This document shows positions 35,388 through 41,584 of a stretch of 41,584 nt of DNA, piece after piece (within the stretch, counting starts at the first letter, position 1; each line of letters begins with the position of its first letter). The notes below the pieces were generated by a model. It saw nothing but the letters and a program-made list of their open reading frames with translations. It was not told the origin of the DNA and ran no database searches. The position numbers were made by a program, and so were the translations under genes. Origin of the DNA: Geobacter sp. (GTDB lineage Bacteria > Desulfobacterota > Desulfuromonadia > Geobacterales > Geobacteraceae); assembly GCA_003490025.1 (NCBI GenBank), contig DNJC01000042.1, forward strand, positions 1 through 41,584. Reading direction: 5' to 3'.

Positions 35388-36431
35388 ATGAAAAAATCTC
35401 TTCAAGAAATAGCCGTCTATCTCGGGGGCACGGTCTCCGGCGACGGCGAGATCCTGATCGGCGGTCTGGCCACGCTGGACGACGCCGGGGACGGGCAGCT
35501 CACCTTCCTCGCCAACCCCAAGTACGCCGGCAAGGTCGCCACAACCAAGGCGGCCGCGGTGCTCCTCGGGACCGGCGGCAACACGCACGGCAAGAACGCC
35601 ATCTTCCATCCCAACCCCTACCTCGCCTTCGCGAAGCTCCTGACCCTGTTCTACACGGCGCCCGCCGCGCCCAGGGGAATCATGGACGGAGCCTTCGTCG
35701 CCGAGGGTGTCAAGATCGGCGCGGATGTCTCCGTTTACCCGGGCGCCAGCGTCGGAGCCGGGGTGACCCTGGGCGACCGGGTCATCCTGCACCCTGGGGT
35801 CGTGCTCTACCCCGGCGTGGTGGTCGGCGACGACGTGACGCTGCACGCCAACGTGAGCGTCAGGGAGAGATGCCGGATCGGCAACCGCGTGACCATCCAC
35901 GACGGCACCGTGATCGGCTCGGACGGCTTCGGCTACGCGCCGGACGGAACCTCGTACTACAAGATCCCGCAGATCGGCATCGTGGTGATCGAAGACGACG
36001 TGGAGATCGGCTCCAACTGCGCCGTCGACCGCGCAGCGCTCGAGGCTACCCGCATCCGCCGCGGCACCAAGATAGACAACCTGGTGCAGGTCGCCCATAA
36101 CGTGGTGATCGGCGAGGACTGCGTCATCGTCTCGCAGACCGGCATCTCCGGAAGCACGCAGCTCGGCAACCACGTCACCATCGGCGGACAGGTCGGAGTC
36201 GCCGGGCACATCAGGATCGGCGACAACGTCATGATCGGCGCCAAGTCCGGCGTGGCGGGGAGCGTTGAGCCGAACCAGGTGATGAGCGGCATCCCGGTCA
36301 TGCCGCACCGCGAGTGGCTCAAGGCCTCAGGGCTGGTCCCGAGGCTCCCCGAATTCAGGAAGACGCTGATGACCCTGGAGAAGAGGGTGGCGGAGCTGGA
36401 AAAGGAACTGGCGGGAAAGAGTAGCCGATAA
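35388..36431 (+). CDS. lpxD: UDP-3-O-acylglucosamine N-acyltransferase
   Basis: Third step of lipid A synthesis: adds a hydroxyacyl chain from ACP to the 2-amino group of UDP-3-O-acyl-glucosamine. An N-terminal uridine-binding domain (about 1-100) is followed by a left-handed beta helix of hexapeptide repeats (VKIGADVSVYPGASVGAGV and onward). The catalytic histidine lies in VQVAHNVVIG. The C-terminal helix (LEKRVAELEKEL) is typical. 347 residues from the ATG at 35388, seven bases after AAGG; a GTG at 35385 directly precedes it. Confidence 0.95.
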   Translation: MKKSLQEIAVYLGGTVSGDGEILIGGLATLDDAGDGQLTFLANPKYAGKVATTKAAAVLLGTGGNTHGKNAIFHPNPYLAFAKLLTLFYTAPAAPRGIMDGAFVAEGVKIGADVSVYPGASVGAGVTLGDRVILHPGVVLYPGVVVGDDVTLHANVSVRERCRIGNRVTIHDGTVIGSDGFGYAPDGTSYYKIPQIGIVVIEDDVEIGSNCAVDRAALEATRIRRGTKIDNLVQVAHNVVIGEDCVIVSQTGISGSTQLGNHVTIGGQVGVAGHIRIGDNVMIGAKSGVAGSVEPNQVMSGIPVMPHREWLKASGLVPRLPEFRKTLMTLEKRVAELEKELAGKSSR

Positions 36432-36497
36432 GGTAAATTGCTGGAATGTGATAAATTCGGCCGCCGAAAGGTGGGCCGATGCAAGGAGAGGACAGGC

Positions 36498-36929
36498 ATG
36501 CTTGACATACTGCAAATAATGGAGCTTCTGCCGCACCGTTACCCGTTTCTGCTGGTCGACAAGATCGTAGAACTCGAGCCGGGCAAGAGGGTCGTAGGCA
36601 TCAAGAACGTCACCATGAACGAGCCGTGCTTCCAGGGGCACTTTCCCGGGTTTCCGGTTATGCCGGGGGTGCTGATCATCGAGGCGATGGCGCAGGTCGC
36701 CGCTATCCTCGCCTACGAGAGCACGCCCAACGCAAAGGAGAAGGTCACCTACTTCATGGCGATCGACAACGCCCGCTTCAGGAAACCGGTTAAGCCGGGG
36801 GACACCCTGAGGATGGAGATCGAGACGATTTTCAGCAAGCGCGGCATCTGGAGCGTCGCCGCGAAGGCGTACGTGGGCGAGACGCTGGTGACCGAGGCTG
36901 AGCTGAAGGCGACGCTCGCGGACAAGTAA
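36498..36929 (+). CDS. fabZ: 3-hydroxyacyl-ACP dehydratase
   Basis: Dehydrates 3-hydroxyacyl-ACP in fatty acid elongation and so competes with LpxA and LpxD for the same substrate pool. Single hot-dog domain of 143 residues. The catalytic pair is H48 (GHFPGFPVMPG) and E62 (IIEAMAQ), as in the FabZ family. PHRYPFLLVDK near the start is conserved. The ATG at 36498 with AGGAGAGG upstream is preferred to an in-frame start 60 bases earlier. The location between lpxD and lpxA is the usual one in this group. Confidence 0.96.
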   Translation: MLDILQIMELLPHRYPFLLVDKIVELEPGKRVVGIKNVTMNEPCFQGHFPGFPVMPGVLIIEAMAQVAAILAYESTPNAKEKVTYFMAIDNARFRKPVKPGDTLRMEIETIFSKRGIWSVAAKAYVGETLVTEAELKATLADK

Positions 36930-36974
36930 GCCGACATCCCCTCCGCAAGGGGGAGGGATTCTTTGGAGAAGAAC

Positions 36975-37751
36975 ATGATCCACAGCACCGCAGTAATTCA
37001 TCCCGGCGCCAAGATCGCGGACGGGGTCGAGATCGGCCCTTACGTCGTGATCGGCGAGAACGTAACCATCGGCAAGGGGACCAAGATAGGCCCGCACACG
37101 GTCATCGACGGCTGGACCGAGATCGGCGAGGACAACAACATCTTCCACATGGCCTCCGTCGGCGCGGTACCGCAGGACCTGAAGTACAAGGGGGAAAAAA
37201 CCTGGCTGCGGATGGGAAACGGCAACACCGTCAGGGAGTTCGCCAGCCTGCACCTCGGCACCGTGACCGGCGACGGCGAGACCACCGTCGGCGACGGGAA
37301 CCTCTTCATGGCCTACTCGCACGTGGCGCATGACTGCCATATCGGCAACGGGGTGATCATGGCGAACTCGGCGACGCTCGCCGGGCACGTCACGGTCGAC
37401 GACTACGCGATCCTGGGCGGGCTCTCCGCGGTGCTGCAGTTCACCAGGATCGGCGCGCACGTCATGGTCGGCGGCATGACCTCCATCACCCTGGACGTCC
37501 CTCCCTACACCATCGTCACCGGCGACCGTTCCGAGTCGAGGCTGCGGGGGCTGAACCTGGTCGGGCTCAAGAGGCGCGGCTTCTCCGAGTCGACCATCTC
37601 CAGCCTGAAGAAGGCTTACAAGATCCTCTCCCTCTCGGGGCTCAAGCTGACCGAGGCGATCGAGCGGATGAAGAGCGAAGTCCCCCCCTGCCCGGAGGTA
37701 GAGAAGTTCATCTCCTTCATCGAGTCCGCCAAGCGCGGGGTGACGAGGTAA
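36975..37751 (+). CDS. lpxA: UDP-N-acetylglucosamine acyltransferase
   Basis: First step of lipid A synthesis: O-acylation of UDP-GlcNAc with 3-hydroxyacyl-ACP. The protein (258 residues) is a left-handed beta helix of hexapeptide repeats starting MIHSTAVIHPGAKI, with the catalytic H119 in AYSHVAHDCHIG. The C-terminal helical region (RGLNLVGLKRRGFS) is family-typical. The ATG at 36975 has GGAG eight bases upstream; an in-frame TTG at 36963 is rejected. It is followed by a repeat-filled gap of 132 bases before lpxB, where many relatives carry further genes. Confidence 0.95.
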   Translation: MIHSTAVIHPGAKIADGVEIGPYVVIGENVTIGKGTKIGPHTVIDGWTEIGEDNNIFHMASVGAVPQDLKYKGEKTWLRMGNGNTVREFASLHLGTVTGDGETTVGDGNLFMAYSHVAHDCHIGNGVIMANSATLAGHVTVDDYAILGGLSAVLQFTRIGAHVMVGGMTSITLDVPPYTIVTGDRSESRLRGLNLVGLKRRGFSESTISSLKKAYKILSLSGLKLTEAIERMKSEVPPCPEVEKFISFIESAKRGVTR

Positions 37752-37754
37752 GGC

Positions 37755-37866
37755 AAGATTAAGATAAAGATAAAGATAAAGATTAAGGGAAAACTGGGCT
37801 TCTCAACTCAACGAACGTGTAGGGTTAGGCTCAACCTTAATCTTAGTCTGCCTTTATCTTAATCTG
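37755..37866. repeat. Hexamer tandem arrays in inverted orientation between lpxA and lpxB
   Basis: The left arm has five six-base units, AAGATT, AAGATA, AAGATA, AAGATA, AAGATT (37755-37784), then AAGG. The right arm (37835-37866) reads CCTTAATCTT, AGTCTG, CCTTTATCTT, AATCTG. AAGATTAAGG (37779-37788) is the exact complement of CCTTAATCTT (37835-37844). The 46-base loop includes a smaller GGTT/AACC palindrome. No open reading frame fits the gap. Confidence 0.85.
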
Positions 37867-37883
37867 TTTCTAAGGGGCTGAGT

Positions 37884-39026
37884 TTGCACGAGAAAAAGAA
37901 GTCAGTGATGATCGTCGCCGGTGAGGCTTCCGGCGAGATGTACGGTGCGAGCATCGCGAATGAAATACGCGCCCTGGCCCCCGAAACCCGCTTTTTCGGC
38001 ATGGGCGGGGACTGCATGCGAAGGGCGGGGGTCGAGACCCTCGTGGACGCCAACGTCATGGCTGTCATGGGACTCATCGAGGTGGTCGCCCATCTCCCGG
38101 TCATCGTCAAAGGTTTCAACATCCTCAAGGAGAAGCTCCGCAACGCCCCCCCCGACCTGCTGATCCTGATCGACTACCCAGACTTCAACCTGAGGCTCGC
38201 CAAGCTCGCCAAGCGCCAAGGGGTGAAGGTCCTCTACTTCATCTCCCCGCAGGTGTGGGCCTGGAGAAGCGGGCGCGTCACCGGGATCGGGCGCGTGGTC
38301 GACATGATGGCGGTCCTCTTCCCCTTCGAGGTCCCCTTCTACCAGAAGGCCGGGGTCCCGGTCACCTTCGTCGGGCACCCGCTGCTGGACCTGGTCCGCC
38401 CCACCATGAAGAAGGAGGAGGCGGTGACCTCGCTCGGGCTGGACCCGCAGCGAAGGTGCGTCGGCCTCTTCCCGGGGAGCAGGAAGTCCGAGATAAAGAA
38501 ACTCCTCCCGGTCGTCCTGGAGTCGGCCCGGCTTCTGAAGGAGCGGATGCCCGACCTGCAGTTCGTGCTCCCGCTCGCCTCGTCGCTGCGGCAGGCCGAC
38601 CTGGACCCGTACCTGGCGGGCGCCAGGGTCCCGGTTGCCGTCGTCTCCGGAAGAAACCACGACGTCATGAGCGCCTGCGACGCCGCCATATCCGCGTCAG
38701 GCACGGTGGTGATGGAACTGGCGCTGGTGGGGGTTCCCAACGTGATCATCTACAAGATGTCGACCTTCACCTACCAGGTGGGGAAGCGGGTGATCAACGT
38801 CCCGCACATCGGAATCTGCAACATCGTCGCGGAAAAGCGCATGGTGAAGGAGTTGATCCAGCACGAAGCGGAGCCGCTGCCGATCGCGAACGAGGTCGAC
38901 GCGCTCCTCAATGACACGAAGTATGCGGCGCAGATGAAGGAAGATTTTGCGGCGATGAGAGTGAAGCTCGGCAACGGCGGCGCCCTGCGCAGGGTGGCCC
39001 GGCTTGCCATGGAGATGATTGGATGA
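37884..39026 (+). CDS. lpxB: Lipid-A-disaccharide synthase
   Basis: Glycosyltransferase (GT19) that joins UDP-2,3-diacylglucosamine to lipid X to make the lipid A disaccharide at the inner membrane face. Key segments: VAGEASGEMYGASI, the FGMGGDCMRRAG loop, IDYPDFNLRLA, YFISPQVWAWRSGR and LLPGSRKSE-like FPGSRKSEIKKLLP. The 380-residue length fits. TTG start chosen because AAGGGG lies six bases upstream; the next ATG (37908) has no ribosome site. Its stop overlaps the msbA ATG by four bases. Confidence 0.95.
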   Translation: MHEKKKSVMIVAGEASGEMYGASIANEIRALAPETRFFGMGGDCMRRAGVETLVDANVMAVMGLIEVVAHLPVIVKGFNILKEKLRNAPPDLLILIDYPDFNLRLAKLAKRQGVKVLYFISPQVWAWRSGRVTGIGRVVDMMAVLFPFEVPFYQKAGVPVTFVGHPLLDLVRPTMKKEEAVTSLGLDPQRRCVGLFPGSRKSEIKKLLPVVLESARLLKERMPDLQFVLPLASSLRQADLDPYLAGARVPVAVVSGRNHDVMSACDAAISASGTVVMELALVGVPNVIIYKMSTFTYQVGKRVINVPHIGICNIVAEKRMVKELIQHEAEPLPIANEVDALLNDTKYAAQMKEDFAAMRVKLGNGGALRRVARLAMEMIG

Positions 39027-40765
39027 GTGCAGTAAGCAAGAAAGAAACAACCGCTTTCATGAGGCTTTTGAACTACAGCCGCCCGTACTGGTGGCGCATC
39101 GTCGTCGCCTCCCTCGGCTCCCTCGGCGTGGGCGGGATGGACGGCGCCATGGCGTACCTGGTGGAGCCGGTGCTGAGAAAGATATTCTCCGGGAAGGAAA
39201 CCGGGATCTTCGTGCTCCTGCCGATGGGGATCGTCCTCCTCTTCGCGGTGCGCGGCCTCTGCCGCTACACCAACGACTTCTTCATCAGGACCGCGGGGCA
39301 ACTCGCCGTGCAGGACGTCCGCAACGACCTTTACCGGAAAAACATGGGGTTAGGCCTCGGTTACTTCACCCGCAACGAGACGGGGGCGCTGATGTCGCGC
39401 GTTTTGGCGGACGTCAACACCATGCAGGAGGGGGTGGCCAACGTCATCACCGGCCTGTTCCGTGACGGGATCTCCGCCGTCTCGCTTCTGTGCGTCATCT
39501 TCTACCGTGACTGGAGGCTCGCCCTCATCTCCTTCATCGTGATCCCGCTCACCGTCATCCCGGCCCAGAAAATCGGCAAAAGGATCAAGAGCTTGGCGCG
39601 GCACGGGCAGGAGAAGATGGGGGATCTCGCCGGCATCCTCCAGGAGACCTACTCCGGGATCAAGGTCATCAAGGCCTTCGGACTCGAGGCGCGCGAGGTG
39701 GAGCGTTTCAGGCAGTGCAACCAGCGTTACTACTTCTTTATCCGCAAGAACATAAAGTACGAGGGGCTCTCCACCCCGATCATGGAGTTCATCACCTCCT
39801 TCGGCATCGCCGCCGTCATCTACGTGGGCGGCAGCAACGTCATGCAGGGGACGCGCAGCGCGTCGGAGTTCTTCTCCTTCATCACCGCCATGGTGCTGGT
39901 GTTCAACCCGATCAAGCGGCTCCTCGCGTCGTACAACAACGTGCAGCGCTCGCTGGGCGCCGCGGAGAGGGTGTTCGAGGTCATGGACGAGGAGCCGGAG
40001 ATCGTAGACGCCCCGGACGCGCGGGACCTGGGCCGGGCCACCGGAGCGGTGGAGTTCCGCGACGTCTCCTTCAAGTACGACGACGACTATGTGCTGCAGG
40101 GGGTGAACCTTTCCGCCAGCAGGGGCGAGGTGATCGCCCTGGTCGGGCCGTCGGGGGGAGGGAAGACCACGCTGGTCTCGCTCATCACCCGGTTCTACGA
40201 CCCGACGGGGGGGGCGGTCCTCATGGACGGCCTCGACATCCGCAAGAGGACCATGAAGAGCCTCTTGGAGCAGATCGCCCTGGTGGACCAGGAGACCATC
40301 CTCTTCAACGACACCATCGCCAACAACATACGCTACGGCAAGACGGAGGCGACCGACGAGGAAGTCGCGGCCGCCGCGACTGCGGCCTTTGCCAACGACT
40401 TCATCGCGGACCTTCCCGAAGGGTATGAGACCAACATCGGCGACCGCGGCGTGCGGCTTTCCGGCGGGCAGCGGCAGAGGCTCTGCATCGCCCGCGCCAT
40501 CCTGAAGGACGCCCCGATCCTGATCCTGGACGAGGCGACCAGCGCGCTCGACACCGAGAGCGAGCAGATGGTGCAGCAGGCGCTGAACAACCTGATGAAG
40601 AACCGCACCACCTTCGTCATCGCCCACCGACTCTCGACCATCACCCACGCCGACCGGATCGTGGTGCTGGAAAAGGGGGTGGTCGCCGAGATGGGGAGCC
40701 ACGAGAAGCTCCTGGACAACGACGGGCTCTACAGCAGGCTGCACGGGATGCAGTTCAAGGCCTGA
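39023..40765 (+). CDS. msbA: Lipid A export ABC transporter MsbA
   Basis: Flips lipid A-core across the inner membrane. A six-helix transmembrane domain (about 20-310) is fused to an ATPase: Walker A GPSGGGKTT, signature VRLSGGQRQR, Walker B ILILDEATSALD, and the H-loop in VIAHRLSTI. 580 residues, matching E. coli MsbA (582). ATG overlaps the lpxB stop. Other bacterial exporters of this fold exist, but the position directly between lpxB and an LpxL-type acyltransferase makes MsbA the best call. Confidence 0.92.
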   Translation: MSAVSKKETTAFMRLLNYSRPYWWRIVVASLGSLGVGGMDGAMAYLVEPVLRKIFSGKETGIFVLLPMGIVLLFAVRGLCRYTNDFFIRTAGQLAVQDVRNDLYRKNMGLGLGYFTRNETGALMSRVLADVNTMQEGVANVITGLFRDGISAVSLLCVIFYRDWRLALISFIVIPLTVIPAQKIGKRIKSLARHGQEKMGDLAGILQETYSGIKVIKAFGLEAREVERFRQCNQRYYFFIRKNIKYEGLSTPIMEFITSFGIAAVIYVGGSNVMQGTRSASEFFSFITAMVLVFNPIKRLLASYNNVQRSLGAAERVFEVMDEEPEIVDAPDARDLGRATGAVEFRDVSFKYDDDYVLQGVNLSASRGEVIALVGPSGGGKTTLVSLITRFYDPTGGAVLMDGLDIRKRTMKSLLEQIALVDQETILFNDTIANNIRYGKTEATDEEVAAAATAAFANDFIADLPEGYETNIGDRGVRLSGGQRQRLCIARAILKDAPILILDEATSALDTESEQMVQQALNNLMKNRTTFVIAHRLSTITHADRIVVLEKGVVAEMGSHEKLLDNDGLYSRLHGMQFKA

Positions 40766-40780
40766 GTTCGAGGGTTTTGC

Positions 40781-41584
40781 ATGCTGAAACGGATTCGATG
40801 GTACCTGGAGATCGCCTTCGTCGTGGCGGTCTCCTTTGCGGTGGCGTTACTGCCAAACCGGGCGCTGCTCCCCGTCGGGCGCTCTCTGGGCAGGATCTTC
40901 TTTTTGCTCCTGAAAAGAAGACGCGAGATCGCCATAGACAACATCAGGGGGAGCCTTTCGTTCCTGGAGAGCCAGCCCGGTTGGCAGGGGGGCACGCCGC
41001 GCCAGATCGCCCGGGAGACCTTCGAAAACCTGGGCTGCTGCCTGGTCGAACTCTGCAGGATCTACCAGGGGCGGGGGCGCGACCTGATCGACGCGGTGGA
41101 ATTCCGGGGCCTGGAGCATTACGAGGCGGCCGCCGCCAAAGGGAAAGGGGTCGCCTTCCTGACCGCCCACTGCGGGAACTGGGAACTTCTGGCGCTCTCC
41201 TTCGGGGCCCGTTATCACGACGTCTCGGTGATTGCCAGGCGCCAGGACAACCCCCACCTGAACCGGATGACGGAGCGTATCCGCCGGGCGTTCGGCAACG
41301 GCGTCATCTACAGGGAAGGGGCGCTTCGAGCCATGTTCGCCGCGTTCAAAAGGCGGGAGATAGTCGGCCTGCTGATCGACCAGGCGGTGCATCCCAGCGT
41401 GGGAGCGCTGGTGGATTTTCTCGGCCGTCCCGCCTGGACCACGAAGCTGCCGGCCCTGATCGCCCGCAAGAGCGGCACGCCGATGATCCCGGCCTTCATT
41501 CACCGCGAGGGGGGCAAACAGATCGTCACCGTGTACCCGGAGTACCAGGTCGCGGCCCACGAGGACGAGGAACTCTGCGCCGTG
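40781..41584 (+). CDS. LpxL/HtrB-type lipid A acyltransferase (partial)
   Basis: The gene runs off the right edge: 268 codons are visible without a stop. An N-terminal membrane helix (LEIAFVVAVSFAVALLP) precedes the acyltransferase domain, with the catalytic HX4E box in TAHCGNWELLAL. The FLGRPAWTTKLPALIARKSG segment is typical of the family. It adds a secondary acyl chain to lipid A in the inner membrane. GAGGG about six bases before the ATG; the start lies 15 bases after msbA, so it belongs to the same operon. LpxL and LpxM cannot be told apart from this fragment. Confidence 0.9.
   Translation, partial: MLKRIRWYLEIAFVVAVSFAVALLPNRALLPVGRSLGRIFFLLLKRRREIAIDNIRGSLSFLESQPGWQGGTPRQIARETFENLGCCLVELCRIYQGRGRDLIDAVEFRGLEHYEAAAAKGKGVAFLTAHCGNWELLALSFGARYHDVSVIARRQDNPHLNRMTERIRRAFGNGVIYREGALRAMFAAFKRREIVGLLIDQAVHPSVGALVDFLGRPAWTTKLPALIARKSGTPMIPAFIHREGGKQIVTVYPEYQVAAHEDEELCAV

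Noticed and set aside
39350..40744. Minus-strand frame of 464 codons opposite msbA
   Set aside because: Antisense shadow of a complete ABC exporter.

Overview
The window reads as a chromosomal segment of a GC-rich Geobacter-like deltaproteobacterium (Geobacteraceae/Desulfuromonadia). This is inferred from the gene order lysS-lolC-lolD-bamA-skp-lpxD-fabZ-lpxA-lpxB-msbA-lpxL, the c-type cytochromes, the HDOD and hybrid-kinase signalling proteins, and frequent GTG and TTG starts with strong purine-rich ribosome sites. It is gene-dense and mostly housekeeping. I see no rRNA, tRNA, CRISPR array, transposase, integrase or phage gene.

Layout. 1-1615: a bidirectional terminator and a lone radical SAM/SPASM protein on the minus strand. 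1961-8587: uracil-DNA glycosylase, a small exported protein, a three-gene minus-strand signalling cassette (Gly-Met-motif protein, HDOD protein, soluble hybrid kinase) whose genes overlap by 11 bases each, a DMT permease and an Fpg/Nei glycosylase that lacks the zinc-finger cysteines. 8689-13327: a diheme peroxidase-like cytochrome, an aromatic-rich exported protein paired with a glycine-zipper lipoprotein, and Lnt. 13439-16650: glycogen debranching enzyme and chorismate synthase. 16691-21976: small exported and membrane proteins, a DUF1440-like protein coupled to a sterol-desaturase-type hydroxylase, a monoheme cytochrome, a YgjP-like metalloprotease and a cysteine-rich iron-sulfur protein. 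22196-25231: a biotin operon (bioF, bioH-like, bioC) with a BirA-type operator. 25410-28607: EttA and an RCC1-repeat lipoprotein. 28756 to the right edge: lysyl-tRNA synthetase followed by the outer-membrane biogenesis cluster.

How the genes fit together. Lnt, LolCD, BamA, Skp, LpxD/A/B, FabZ, MsbA and the LpxL-like acyltransferase together cover lipoprotein maturation and release, outer-membrane protein assembly, and lipid A synthesis and export. FabZ supplies fatty acyl chains. BioC opens the disguised pimelate route, the BioH-like esterase would close it, and BioF takes the pimeloyl product into biotin synthesis.

The structure least explained by the genes is a set of intergenic short-period tandem arrays. 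There is a heptamer array in inverted orientation around a terminator between skp and lpxD, a hexamer array with an inverted arm between lpxA and lpxB, and a related hexamer array after aroC. A separate palindromic repeat supplies the last codons of bioC. Other items worth a second look are the SPASM domain missing a conserved cysteine, the zinc-less Fpg, the diheme cytochrome with about 290 residues before its first haem site, and the repeat linker at the start of BamA. I found no clear multi-gene system that is both complete and undescribed.
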